A DNA stretch of 64,000 nucleotides from Alphaproteobacteria bacterium (GCA_019239415.1 JAFAZW010000035.1:1-64000), one strand, 5' to 3'. Counted from the stretch's first letter, positions 46,996 to 55,333 are shown. The notes: generated by a model not told the origin, from the sequence alone. Translations and numbers: made by a program.

Positions 46996-48393
46996 CGCGC
47001 CGTCGTTTTACCCCCGTTATCCTCGTTATCCACAGACGGATTCCGCTTTTCCGAATCGGTCAGGCGTGACAGCTTTCGGGTGTGGACGGAGGCGAAGACC
47101 CGCAAGGGCCGGAGCCGAAGACCACCCGCCGAGGCGGACGAGGATGCGGTCGCTCCCCAAGGAAGGCCGCTTTCCCGGAAGCCGAAAGCGAGGGCGCTTC
47201 GAACGGCGCCGGTCCGACGCGCAAGCCGAGGGTCGATGTGGTTCGAGACGCCGGCCGAGCCGCAGCGGGATCCGCGAGGATCGTGACGAGGTGACGCCGC
47301 ATGCCGGCCGCGAAAGGGATGGGAATCGCCCCGGACCTGGAGAGGCCGACAGGGTCCCGGCCGAAGCTTTCACGAGCTTCGGCCAGGGCTCACCCTCCGA
47401 GGCGAGCGAAGGGCCCGCGCCCCGAGCGAGCGGCGGAGGTGGAGACGGACAGGCTTCGGCCCGACCGCCTCCGAACGGATCTGCGGCGAGGATTTCGGTT
47501 CTCCTCGAGGGTCCGGCGGTGCGAGGGATCGGGGTTCGCCTCGATCGCGAGGCCGCGAAACGGGTTCCGGCGAAGGCGCCTTGCGCCGACGGCAGGATCC
47601 GGCGGTTGGGAGGATCGGAGCTCGCTGCGATCGCCAGGCCGCGAAACGGGTCGCTGCGGAGGCTTCGGTCTTCCTGCGGTCCGGCGGTTCAAGGGATCGG
47701 GGTTCGCTTCGATCGCCAGGCCGCGAAACGGGTCGGAACGGTCGTGCGGGTTCGCCCCTGCGATCTGTCGGTCCGGCGATCGGGCAGCGGGGTTCGCTTC
47801 GATGCCGGGATCGCGAAGGCGCAGCGTTGCGGCGGGCTTGCTCGCCGAGCGGCGCCAGGCGGCGAGGGTCGGACGCTTCGGCGTCGGATCCGGACCGACC
47901 GAGGGGGACGGCGGGGCCGCAAGGCCTCCGGCGGAACCCGGGGACGGCGAAAGGCGAGGGCTTGCCCTCGACGCGGCCGGCCTCTTCGAGGCGAGGCGTC
48001 CTGCGCGAGCAGGCCGGCACGCTTCGGAAACGGGACACGGGCAATGAGGCCTCGGCCTTGCCCCGACCCGCAGGGAACCGCCCAGGCCTCACGGCCTGGA
48101 CGGGACCCACGGGGACCGGAGACGGCATCCGCCGTCCCGCGGTGCCCACCCACCCAGCGGGTGATGGCCCCGCCGAGGCGCGGGCGATCGTGAGCCTGGG
48201 ACATTGGGGGCTGGCGGCGACGTCAGCCCCCATTTTGGTTTTGGGGCGAAGGGATCGTTCGCCCAGGCGCTCGGCGCCCGGCGCCGATCCCGGTGACAGT
48301 GCACGTAGTCGGGCGGGGTCGGCAGCGGCCCCGACCGCACAGGCTGGCGGTGCGAGAGGCGCGCCGCACGCGCGCTGATCAGGGCACCGCCAC
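46996..48393. other. 1.4-kb region without a recognisable gene
   Basis: All six frames have long open stretches, but none gives a protein that looks real (Arg/Pro/Gly-rich, no start with a ribosome site, no motif). Contents are a perfect DnaA-box sequence TTATCCACA at 47026-47034, the imperfect tandem repeats at 47511-47860, and a CGGTGACAGTGCACG half palindrome at 48289-48305. It may be a decayed locus or a non-coding RNA region. Confidence 0.55.
47511..47860. repeat. Four imperfect tandem repeats of 82-92 bp
   Basis: Units begin with TCCGGCGGT (or TCCGGCGAT) at 47512, 47598, 47680 and 47772. Each continues with a GGGATCGGGGTTCGC-like stretch and TCGATCGCCAGGCCGCGAAA. The spacing is not a constant multiple of three, so a repeated protein is unlikely. 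Confidence 0.65.
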
Positions 48394-48590
48394 CGAATAA
48401 GTGCACTGTCACCGTATCTGTTTCGATTGCGGTGACAGTGCACTTATTCAGGGGGCGGACAGGCGGAACGCGGCGCAGCGTCCCGGGGCGGCCGGCTCAG
48501 CGCGCGATAAGGGCACTTTCACCGAATTCAGTGCACTGTCACCGGATCTGATTACGTGCACTGTCGCCGGATCATATCTGTCCTGTCGCC
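48394..48590. repeat. AGTGCACTGTCACCG palindromes: one full, degenerate halves
   Basis: The full copy at 48394-48450 has ATAAGTGCACTGTCACCG and CGGTGACAGTGCACTTAT arms. At 48523-48590 three degenerate arms follow (GTGCACTGTCACCGGATC, GTGCACTGTCGCCGGATC, CTGTCGCCGGATC), a decaying array. Confidence 0.85.
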
Positions 48591-48593
48591 GGA

Positions 48594-48794
48594 TCAGAGG
48601 CGCACCGACTGGAGGACCTGGAGGATGTCGAGGGCGTTGCCGCCGGGGCTCATCACGGCCTGGGCCTGATTGTCGGCGATGGCCTTTTCGTAGACGCGCC
48701 TGCGCAGGCCGGGATCGCTCTTGTCGAGCTCCTCGAGCAGCGCGTCGACGAGAACCCAGCCCGCCATCCCGATCGCTTCCGCCGTCCGCGCCAT
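48594..48794 (-). CDS. Small helical protein of unknown function
   Basis: A 66-aa protein from ATG 48794 with AGG five bases upstream; a GTG at 48812 would add six residues. It is predicted helical (GWVLVDALLEELDKSDPGLR, ALDILQVLQSV) and soluble. No family is recognised. It is flanked by palindromic repeats on both sides. Confidence 0.5.
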   Translation of the reverse strand: MARTAEAIGMAGWVLVDALLEELDKSDPGLRRRVYEKAIADNQAQAVMSPGGNALDILQVLQSVRL

Positions 48795-48944
48795 GTCCTT
48801 GCTCCCAAACACTGAGTGACTGTCACTCGACCGTTCGCCGGGGCCCTAGCGGCACGGGCCGGGCGGGGGAAGGGCTGCGCGCGCCCTGGGGCGGCGGTTG
48901 ATTCGGCGCCGCAATGTGCGATGATGCGGTCGGGAGGGCGGCAC

Positions 48945-49415
48945 ATGTTTCTGCGCGGCGACAAGGCGGCGGGGGCGGGAGCGTCCGGCGCGGAATTCTC
49001 GTTCATCGGCCCCGAGGTGGTCGTCACCGGCAACATCGCCACCGAGGGCCGGCTGCACGTCGACGGCCGCATCGTCGGCGACGTGCGCTGCGGCGTGCTG
49101 AGCCAGGGCGAGAGCGGCGCGGTGATCGGCAACATCGTCGCCGGCGAGGCGCGGCTCGCGGGCCTCGTCGACGGCGCGGTCGAGGCCGGCGCGCTGTCGC
49201 TCGAGGGAAGCGCGCGGGTGACCGGCGACATCCTCTACGAAAGCGTGGGCATCGCCCGCGGCGCCGAGGTCGAGGGCCGCCTCAAGCGCCGCCGCTCGGC
49301 CGATGACGGCTCGGCGGCGGCGAAGAGCGAGGCGACGGCGGCGAAGCCGGCGCGCACGGCGAAGCCGCAGGTCGCGGAGCTGTTCACCCCGCCGGAAGCG
49401 GAGGCGGCGGAGTAG
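48945..49415 (+). CDS. Bactofilin-family cytoskeletal protein
   Basis: 156 aa. The central beta-helix has the bactofilin periodic pattern: VTGNIATEGRLHVDGRIVGD, VIGNIVAGEARLAGLVDGAV, and SLEGSARVTGDILYESVGIA. Flexible Ala/Lys-rich ends flank it. Bactofilins polymerise on the inner membrane and help cell shape or stalk/envelope synthesis. ATG 48945 is chosen for its GGGAGGGCGG site; ATGs at 48921 and 48924 are upstream alternatives. No M23 peptidase partner is next to it. Confidence 0.88.
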   Translation: MFLRGDKAAGAGASGAEFSFIGPEVVVTGNIATEGRLHVDGRIVGDVRCGVLSQGESGAVIGNIVAGEARLAGLVDGAVEAGALSLEGSARVTGDILYESVGIARGAEVEGRLKRRRSADDGSAAAKSEATAAKPARTAKPQVAELFTPPEAEAAE

Positions 49416-49418
49416 GGA

Positions 49419-49548
49419 AGGGACAGTCACTTTCACCCGCGGAGGGCTGAGGGGACAGTCACTTTCACCCGCGGCGGTGCCGAGTCTCGACCGGCCATGT
49501 GGAAAGTGACTGTCCCCGCTCCAACCGCCGTGGAAAGCGACTGTCCCT
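49419..49548. repeat. Nested REPIN-like palindrome, GGGGACAGTCAC family
   Basis: GGGACAGTCACTTTCACCCG occurs twice (49419, 49452) and is answered by GGAAAGTGACTGTCCCC (49501) and GGAAAGCGACTGTCCC (49532). The order is arm1-arm2-loop-arm2'-arm1', 130 bp. Confidence 0.9.
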
Positions 49549-49610
49549 AGCGCGGCGTCAACCATCGGCGGCAACGCCGCGCTAAGCGGCGCGGGCCGAT
49601 CCTGTCGGCC

Positions 49611-50147
49611 ATGCGCGGGGGCCTGGCGAGGATCGGACGGATCGCGGCGGCGGCGGGGCTGGCGCTGGCGGCGCCGCTGCTGGCCGGCGGGACCGGGCGC
49701 CTCGACCATCTCGACGCGCGGCTGCTCGCGGCCCACAATCGCGAGCGGGACGCCCTCGGCCTCGCGCCGCTCGCCTGGGACGCGGGGCTGGCGCGCGACG
49801 CGGCGGCCTGGGCGGCCGAGCTCGCGCGGCGCGGCGAGATCGAGCATGAGGAGGAGGTCGGCGACGCCGACACGTCCGAAGGCGAAAATCTGTGGCAGGG
49901 GACGACGGGCGGCTTCGCCCCCGAGGCGATGGTCGGCCTGTGGATCGCCGAGAAGAAGGATTTCCGGCCGGGGCCGATCCCGGCGGTGAGCCGCACCGGC
50001 CGCTTCGAGGATGTCGGCCACTACACCCAATTGGTGTGGCGCGCCACCGACCGCGTCGGCTGCGCGCTGGCGCGGGGCGCGCGCGACGAGATGCTGGTCT
50101 GCCGCTACCGCACCGCCGGCAACGTCGAGGGCGAGCGGCCCTTCTGA
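49611..50147 (+). CDS. Secreted CAP-domain (SCP/PR-1-like) protein
   Basis: 178 aa. Signal sequence RIAAAAGLALAAPLLAGG. The CAP fold shows LLAAHNRERDALGLAPLAWD, a histidine in EIEHEEEVGD, GENLW, and VGHYTQLVWRATDRVGCALA with C/Y near the end (VCRYRTAGN). CAP proteins bind lipids or act at the envelope; the bacterial role is mostly unknown. Confidence 0.88.
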   Translation: MRGGLARIGRIAAAAGLALAAPLLAGGTGRLDHLDARLLAAHNRERDALGLAPLAWDAGLARDAAAWAAELARRGEIEHEEEVGDADTSEGENLWQGTTGGFAPEAMVGLWIAEKKDFRPGPIPAVSRTGRFEDVGHYTQLVWRATDRVGCALARGARDEMLVCRYRTAGNVEGERPF

Positions 50148-50263
50148 CCGCCGGCACGGATTTGCGACAACTTGTTCATGCGCGGCTCATCGCCTTTCGT
50201 GCTAAGAGCCGCGCGGGGATGACGCGAGGGTGCGCACACCCTCGTCCATGGGAGATTATCGAG

Positions 50264-50701
50264 ATGCTCAAAGGCCTTGGCGCCGGCGCTGCCGCCGCGC
50301 TCTTCACGCTCGCCGCGCCCGCGGCCGCGCAACCCATGGCGCAGTCCGCTCCGGCTCCGGCGCAGGCGCCGACTCCCCCGACCATCGAGCGCGCCCAGGG
50401 CGAGGAGATGATCAAGGGGATGTTCGCGCAGGTCGACGCCAATCACGACGGCGTCGCCGACGCCGCCGAGCAGGCCGCGGTGCTCGAGCAGGTGAAGGCG
50501 CAGGGCGCGCCCGAGACGGCGCTCGCCGCCATCCGCCGCATCTTCGCCGAAGGCACCGGACCGGACGGCAAGCTGACCCTCGCCTCGTTCACCAAGGCGC
50601 GGATGACCGCCTTCGACAAGGCCGACACCAACCACGACGGCAAGCTCGACCCCGCCGAGCAGGAAGCGGCGCGCGTCGCCGCCGAGAAGCCCAAATCCTA
50701 A
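50264..50701 (+). CDS. Exported EF-hand calcium-binding protein
   Basis: 145 aa. Signal peptide (AAALFTLAAPAAAQ), a Pro/Ala-rich linker, then EF-hand loops DANHDGVADAAE (near residue 63) and DTNHDGKLDPAE (near residue 125), both with the Asp-rich calcium pattern. ATG 50264 has GGAGATTATCGAG upstream. It is followed by a second EF-hand gene of the same architecture, probably by duplication. Confidence 0.85.
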   Translation: MLKGLGAGAAAALFTLAAPAAAQPMAQSAPAPAQAPTPPTIERAQGEEMIKGMFAQVDANHDGVADAAEQAAVLEQVKAQGAPETALAAIRRIFAEGTGPDGKLTLASFTKARMTAFDKADTNHDGKLDPAEQEAARVAAEKPKS

Positions 50702-50743
50702 GAGCGCCCGCGCGGCGCCGCGACCCGATGAGGAGTTGAGACG

Positions 50744-51205
50744 ATGAAGATCCTTTTGCTCGCCGCGACGACCCTGCTCGCCGCCGCCCCCGCCGCCGCC
50801 CAGCCGCCGCAGGCCCCCCCGGCTCCGCCACAGGCGGCGCCGGCGCCGCAAGGCGGGCCCGAGGCGCGCGGCCCGCAGGGCGACATCACCCGCGCCCAGG
50901 CGGAGCAGAATGTCCGTGCGCAGCTCGGCCGGCTCGACGCCGACCATGACGGCGTCATCACCGACAAGGAGATCGAGAAGATCATCGACACGATCGCCAC
51001 CGCCGGCGGCCCCGCCCAGATCGGCGACCGGCTGCACCAGCTGATGAAGGAGTTCGGCCATGACGGCCGGATGGCGATCGACGACGTCGTCAAGGCCCGC
51101 CTCGCCCAGTTCGACGCCGCCGACACCAATCATGACGGCAAGCTCGACCAGGCCGAGCGGCAGGCGGCGATGGCGGCGATGCGCGGCAACGCGCCGCGGG
51201 GGTGA
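50744..51205 (+). CDS. Exported EF-hand calcium-binding protein
   Basis: 153 aa. Signal peptide MKILLLAATTLLAAAPAAAQ, a Pro-rich linker, then EF loops DADHDGVITDKE and DTNHDGKLDQAE, with a third degenerate one around EFGHDGRMAIDD. AGGAGTTGAG precedes ATG 50744. It is paralogous to the gene before it and likely senses or buffers calcium in the periplasm. Confidence 0.85.
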   Translation: MKILLLAATTLLAAAPAAAQPPQAPPAPPQAAPAPQGGPEARGPQGDITRAQAEQNVRAQLGRLDADHDGVITDKEIEKIIDTIATAGGPAQIGDRLHQLMKEFGHDGRMAIDDVVKARLAQFDAADTNHDGKLDQAERQAAMAAMRGNAPRG

Positions 51206-51277
51206 GGCGAATCGGGGACATGTACTCGTCCGTGTCCCCTTGCTTGCGCTGCGGGCGGTGGCGACTATCTCGCAATC

Positions 51278-51625
51278 ATGATGCGGGGGCTCATCCTTAT
51301 CGCCGCCTTGCTGCTGGCGGGCGCCGCGCCGCCGCCGGCTTCGGTCGGCGGGGTGTGGGATCTCACGTGGAAGAATGCGCACGGCGAGACGCGCGGCGCC
51401 TGGCTGCTGATGCGCCAGCAGGGACGGCACGTCGACGCCGAGCTGCACGGGCGGCACAACGTCAACGCGTCGGGGCTCGTCGAGGGCAGCCGGGTCGAGC
51501 TCAGGGGCTCGCGGCTGCTCATCCCCTACCGGATCGTCGCGCGGGTCGCGGGCGACCGGATCGAGGGCGGAGTCAGCGCGCCAGGGTTCGAGCGCCGCTT
51601 CACGGGGCAGCGGCGGCGGGGGTAA
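51278..51625 (+). CDS. Small secreted protein, beta-rich, unknown
   Basis: 115 aa. Signal peptide MMRGLILIAALLLAGAA. The mature part is beta-strand-rich (VGGVWDLTWKNAHGETRGAW, IPYRIVARVAGDRIEGGV), resembling small lipocalin-like or avidin-like strands, but no family is assigned. A GGGGACATGTACTCG repeat fragment lies just upstream (51216-51241). Confidence 0.6.
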   Translation: MMRGLILIAALLLAGAAPPPASVGGVWDLTWKNAHGETRGAWLLMRQQGRHVDAELHGRHNVNASGLVEGSRVELRGSRLLIPYRIVARVAGDRIEGGVSAPGFERRFTGQRRRG

Positions 51626-51661
51626 CGGCGGAGTCGCACGGCGCGGCCTCCATGTCATGCC

Positions 51662-51748
51662 CCGTCATCCCGGCGGAAGCCGGGATCCCCTGTCGGAAAG
51701 ACGCCGGAACGGTCTCCTGGAGATCCCGGCTTTCGCCGGGATGACGGG
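51662..51748. repeat. Palindromic repeat, CATCCCGGCG family
   Basis: CCGTCATCCCGGCGGAAGCC and CGGCTTTCGCCGGGATGACG arms around an 87-bp unit, between a secreted protein gene and the channel gene. Confidence 0.88.
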
Positions 51749-51811
51749 TTCCCTTGCCTTGGTCGCCGGGACTGCGGATAGTCGTCGGCTCGGGCGACAA
51801 GGGGCCGGGGA

Positions 51812-52426
51812 ATGAGCGCGACGACGAAGACCGACCACACGCTCGAGCGGCTCGTCTTCTTCTCCGACGCGGTGTTCGCCATCGCCATCACCTTGCTGGT
51901 GCTCGAGATCAAGGTGCCGGTGCTGCCCAAGGGCTCGCCCGACGCGCTCTACTGGCAGGCGCTCCTCGACCTCATTCCGAGCTTCATGGGCTATGTGCTG
52001 AGCTTCGCGGTGATCGGCGTGTTCTGGATCGGCCACCACCGCGCCTTCGCGATGGCGGGGCGCTATTCGGGCCGCATCCTCGGCTGGAACATGGGCCTGC
52101 TCTGCGTCATCGCCTTCATGCCGTTCGTCACCGCGTTCGACGCCCACAATCTCAACCAGCACGTGCCGGGCATGGTCTATTGCGGGACCCTGCTCGTCGC
52201 GGGGCTGCTCAACGCGGCGGTGGTGCACGTCGCGACGGGCGCGGCGATGGTGGCGCCGGAAACGGAGACCGCGCGGATCCGCTACGCACGGCGGCGCAGC
52301 CTCAGCGTCATCCTCGGCGCGGCGAGCGCGCTCGTCTTCGCCTATTTCGTGCCGCGCTACGGCCAGCTCGGCCTGGCGACGATCGGCCTGTGGCGCCGCG
52401 TGCTGACCCGGTTGATGACGGCGTAG
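51812..52426 (+). CDS. TMEM175-family (DUF1211) channel-like membrane protein
   Basis: 204 aa with six membrane helices. The first helix carries LERLVFFSDAVFAIAITLLV, the R/FSD signature of bacterial TMEM175 potassium channels (six-helix, tetrameric). FWIGHHRAFAMAGRYSGRIL follows. It is probably a cation leak channel. The start is ATG 51812. Confidence 0.87.
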   Translation: MSATTKTDHTLERLVFFSDAVFAIAITLLVLEIKVPVLPKGSPDALYWQALLDLIPSFMGYVLSFAVIGVFWIGHHRAFAMAGRYSGRILGWNMGLLCVIAFMPFVTAFDAHNLNQHVPGMVYCGTLLVAGLLNAAVVHVATGAAMVAPETETARIRYARRRSLSVILGAASALVFAYFVPRYGQLGLATIGLWRRVLTRLMTA

Positions 52427-52490
52427 GGACACGTACTTTCAGATGCGCGGTGCGAGGGTTTCGCACCCCGCGGGTGAAAGTATGTGTCCC
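52426..52490. repeat. Palindromic repeat, GGGACA variant, between convergent genes
   Basis: GGGACACGTACTTTCA and TGAAAGTATGTGTCCC arms with GCGAGGGTTTCGC at the tip. It exactly bridges the channel stop and the stop of the minus-strand gene, so it may end both transcripts. Confidence 0.8.
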
Positions 52491-52762
52491 TAACGGGCGA
52501 TCGCGTTGGCGGCGAGATTGGCGTCGAGGCGGCCGGGGTCGATCCTGGCGGCAGCGCCCGCCAGCTTGTCGAGCGAGGCGGCAGCGCCTTCGGGCACCGG
52601 CTGCGGCGTCGTGGCGGCGCGGCGCTGCGCCTCGGCCGTCGCGACGGCGGCGAGGACAAAAGCGGGCTCGACCTGCGCCTGCGCCTTGTGGTGCGGCGTC
52701 AAGGCGGGGACGAGGGCGAGGGCGAGCGCGGCCGGCGGAACGAACATCAGGAGCTTCTTCAT
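52490..52762 (-). CDS. Small exported protein, unknown
   Basis: 90 aa. MKKLLMFVPPAALALALVPA signal, then HHKAQAQVEPAFVLAAVATA. The mature part is Ala-rich and helical (GAAASLDKLAGAAARIDPGR). No family is recognised. It is convergent with the channel gene. Confidence 0.5.
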   Translation of the reverse strand: MKKLLMFVPPAALALALVPALTPHHKAQAQVEPAFVLAAVATAEAQRRAATTPQPVPEGAAASLDKLAGAAARIDPGRLDANLAANAIAR

Positions 52763-52937
52763 CGCCGGCCCAACGAACGGGCGGCGGCCAAGTGCCGGAA
52801 AAAATGCGACGACATTCGCCTGCCGTCCGATCGCGACCGCCGGCGGCGCGACTCGCGAGTCGCATGGGGCCGGCGAATCGGCCCCGAATCGGGTGAAAAG
52901 CCGTGCTCCGGAAAAATTTGAATCGCGGTTTTTTCGG

Positions 52938-53032
52938 TAGGAGATTTCCTATTTTTCCCGGTTCAGAGCCGAAAATAGGAATTCTCCTATTTGGAAAAAG
53001 CGCTTGACAGCGTCACGCTCGAAGGGTACAAA
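52938..53032 (+). promoter_or_regulatory. GTA cluster promoter with two TAGGA-N4-TCCTA palindromes
   Basis: TAGGA-GATT-TCCTA (52938-52951) and AATAGGA-ATTC-TCCTATT (52974-52991), then TTGACA (53004-53009), 17 bp, TACAAA (53027-53032). The initially transcribed TCATCGTCGAGAAGTG is shared with the promoter at 16057-16151, as are all distances. It is the likely control point of the GTA head operon; the palindromes are candidate sites for a GafA/GafY-like activator or a repressor. Confidence 0.8.
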
Positions 53033-53087
53033 TAGGTCATCGTCGAGAAGTGCATCCGAAGCGCTTCCTCGGCATCCAAGCAGGTCC

Positions 53088-53117
53088 AGCCGGCGGGGAA
53101 TTCCCGCCGGCTTTTTT
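53088..53117 (+). terminator. Intrinsic terminator in the GTA leader
   Basis: Stem AGCCGGCGGG / CCCGCCGGCT with a 5-base loop and a run of six T. It lies about 50 bp after the predicted transcription start and 31 bp before the terS ATG. Transcripts from the 52938 promoter would normally end here as RNAs of about 75-80 nt unless an antitermination factor acts. Confidence 0.85.
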
Positions 53118-53147
53118 GTTGCCGCCCAGGGGCGGGGGGAGATTGCG

Positions 53148-53783
53148 ATGCGACATTGCTTGCGAGGCAAAAATGGCAAGTTCGCCAGCGCCGAGGCGGC
53201 GAACGACAATGAAGTGGCCGAGGCTGCGACGCCCGTGAAGGCAGCGAACGACAACGAAGCAGGCGCCGCCGCGCCGTCGCCGGCCAGGCCCGCGCGCAAG
53301 CGCGAAGCCCCTGCCGGCAAGGCGAAGACGGCGCGCAACCTGCGCTGGCCGAAGGAGAAGGAGGCGATCTTCTTTCGCGAGCTGGCCATCGTCTGCAACG
53401 TCAGCGCCGCGCTGCGGGCGGCGGGGCTGCTGCGACAGAGCCGCAGCGTCTACGACCGCCGCTCCGACCCCGCATTCCGCGCGCGGTGGGAGGAAGCGCT
53501 CGCCGAGAGCCGGGTGCTGATGGCGCTCGAGCTGCACGAGCGCGCCCGCTTCGGCGACCAGCGGCCGGAGCCGGAAAACGACATCGAGCGCAAGCTCAGG
53601 GCGGTGCCGACCACCCTCGCGCTGCAGCTTCTCAAGCTCTACGAAGCCCGCGCCGCCAGGGCAGCCGTCGCGGTGCCGGCGCAGGCGCCGCGGCCGCGGG
53701 ATCCCGAGGGACGGCGTGAGCGGCGCCGCGCGCTCCTCGAGCGGCTCGCCGAGTTCAACCGCCGCATGGGCGGCGAAGGTTGA
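53148..53783 (+). CDS. GTA small terminase-like protein (g1)
   Basis: 211 aa. The N-terminus is variable and Ala/Asn/Asp-rich (two AANDNE repeats). A central helix-turn-helix follows (FFRELAIVCNVSAALRAAGL, RQSRSVYDRRSDPAFRARWE), then a basic C-terminus. Position before TerL and the HTH identify the RcGTA g1/TerS type, which recognises DNA for packaging. ATG 53148 has GGGGGGAGATTGCG upstream. It follows the leader terminator. TerL starts 10 bp after its stop. Confidence 0.8.
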   Translation: MRHCLRGKNGKFASAEAANDNEVAEAATPVKAANDNEAGAAAPSPARPARKREAPAGKAKTARNLRWPKEKEAIFFRELAIVCNVSAALRAAGLLRQSRSVYDRRSDPAFRARWEEALAESRVLMALELHERARFGDQRPEPENDIERKLRAVPTTLALQLLKLYEARAARAAVAVPAQAPRPRDPEGRRERRRALLERLAEFNRRMGGEG

Positions 53784-53793
53784 GGAGGCGGCG

Positions 53794-55254
53794 ATGATCG
53801 ACACGCTTCGCGCGCTTCCCGAGGCGGAAAAGGAGACGCGCTTTTCGCCCTTCGAGCGGGTGGCGATGATGCCGACAGAGGCGCGGGCGCGCTTCCTCGA
53901 CAGCCTCCCGCCCGCCTTGCGCGAGGAACTGGACCATTGGGGCGGCGCGGCGCGATCCGCTCAAGGGGCGCCCGACGGCGCGTGGCGGGTGTGGCTGGTG
54001 ATGGCGGGCCGGGGCTTCGGCAAGACCCGGGCCGGGGCGGAATGGGTGCTCGACCAGGCCGAGGCGCCGGGGCGGCGGATCGCGCTCGTCGGCGCCACCG
54101 AGGACGAGGCGCGGGCGGTGATGGTCGAGGGGCCGTCGGGGTTGCTCGCCTGCGTCGGCGACGGCGCGCGGCCGGACTGGGAGCCGTCGCTGGGGCGGCT
54201 GACCTGGCCCGGCGGCACCGTTGCCCGGCTCTATTCGGCGGCCAATGCCGAAGCGCTGCGCGGCCCCGAGCACGATTTCGCCTGGTGCGACGAGGTCGGC
54301 AAATGGGCGTCGGCCGACGCCGCCTGGGACAATCTGATGTTCGGCCTCAGGCGCGGGCCGCACCCGCAGGTCCTGGCGACGACGACGCCGCGCGCCACCC
54401 CGCTGATGCGGCGCATCGCGGCGCTGCCGGGGCTGGTGAAGACCAAGGGGCGGACCGCCGACAATCTCGCGCTGGCGCGCAGCGTCGTCGACCATGTCAC
54501 CGGCCTCTACGGCGGCACGCGGCTCGGGCGGCAGGAGCTGGACGGCGAGCTGATCGAGGATGTCGAGGGGAGCCTGTGGCCGCGCGCGCTGATCGAGCGG
54601 TGCCGGTTGCGGGGAATTGGGGACAGTCACCTTTCGCGCGGCGGTGGGGGCGGGGACAGTCACTTTTCGCACGGCAGCGACGATTCGAACGCGACCGCGC
54701 GTGAGAGTGACTGTCCCCTCTCCGCGCGTGAGAGTGACTGTCCCCTTGCCCTGCGCCGCGTCGTGATCGGGGTGGATCCGCCGGCGACGGCGGGGGGCGA
54801 TGCCTGCGGGATCGTCGTGTGCGGGGTCGGCGAGGACGGGATCGGCTACGTGCTCGCCGACGCGACCGTGGCGGGGCTGCGGCCCGAGGGATGGGCGCGG
54901 GCGGTGGTGCGCGCGGCGGCGGCGTGGGACGCCGACCGGGTGGTGATCGAGACCAACCAGGGCGGGGACATGGTCGAGAGCGTGCTGCGCAGCGTCGACT
55001 GCCTGCTGCCGGTGCGGCCGGCGCGGGCGGTGAAGGGCAAGGCGGCGCGGGCCGAGCCGGTCGCCGCCTGGTTCGAGCAGGGCAAGGCGAAGCTCGCCGG
55101 CACCTTCCCGGCGCTCGAGGACGAGCTCGCGGGGATGACGATCGACGGCCGCTACGAGGGCCCAGGCCGCTCGCCGGACCGGGCGGACGCGATGGTCTGG
55201 GCGCTCACCGAATTGCTGCGCGAACGGCCGGTGCCGCGCTTCGCGTTCCTGTGA
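53794..55254 (+). CDS. GTA large terminase (g2) with in-frame repeat insertion
   Basis: 486 aa. ATPase domain: Walker A MAGRGFGKTRAGAEW (residues 70-84), Walker B FAWCDE (162-167), coupling motif ATTTPRATP. Nuclease domain: VVIGVDPPATAGGDACGIVV, ETNQGGDMVES, and SPDRADAMVWAL. Residues about 274-318, between ERCRL and LRRVVIGVD, are encoded by a REPIN-like repeat (54619-54745) and include DSHLSRGGGGGDSHFSHG. They lie at the ATPase-nuclease linker. The frame is kept, so the protein may still work, but the linker is lengthened by about 45 residues. Confidence 0.9.
   Translation: MIDTLRALPEAEKETRFSPFERVAMMPTEARARFLDSLPPALREELDHWGGAARSAQGAPDGAWRVWLVMAGRGFGKTRAGAEWVLDQAEAPGRRIALVGATEDEARAVMVEGPSGLLACVGDGARPDWEPSLGRLTWPGGTVARLYSAANAEALRGPEHDFAWCDEVGKWASADAAWDNLMFGLRRGPHPQVLATTTPRATPLMRRIAALPGLVKTKGRTADNLALARSVVDHVTGLYGGTRLGRQELDGELIEDVEGSLWPRALIERCRLRGIGDSHLSRGGGGGDSHFSHGSDDSNATARESDCPLSARESDCPLALRRVVIGVDPPATAGGDACGIVVCGVGEDGIGYVLADATVAGLRPEGWARAVVRAAAAWDADRVVIETNQGGDMVESVLRSVDCLLPVRPARAVKGKAARAEPVAAWFEQGKAKLAGTFPALEDELAGMTIDGRYEGPGRSPDRADAMVWALTELLRERPVPRFAFL
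54619..54745. repeat. REPIN-like element inside terL
   Basis: GGGGACAGTCAC occurs at 54619 and again at 54653, and GAGAGTGACTGTCCCC at 54703 and 54730. It is the same nested order as at 49419-49548 and is read through in frame with no stop. Confidence 0.9.
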
Positions 55255-55333
55255 GGTCCTTGCGTGGGCGCGCCGAGGCCGTTGCACCGGCGGCGGGTTC
55301 GCGGCTAAGCTCCCGGAAAGAGGAGGAATTCCC

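Noticed and set aside
47026-47034. Chromosomal or plasmid replication origin
   Set aside because: Only one perfect DnaA box, no AT-rich unwinding region, and no dnaA, hemE, repABC or parAB neighbours.
46676-48193. A 505-codon open frame on the plus strand through the gene-free region
   Set aside because: It begins inside a better gene, has no ribosome site, is Arg/Pro/Gly-rich, and runs across non-triplet tandem repeats.
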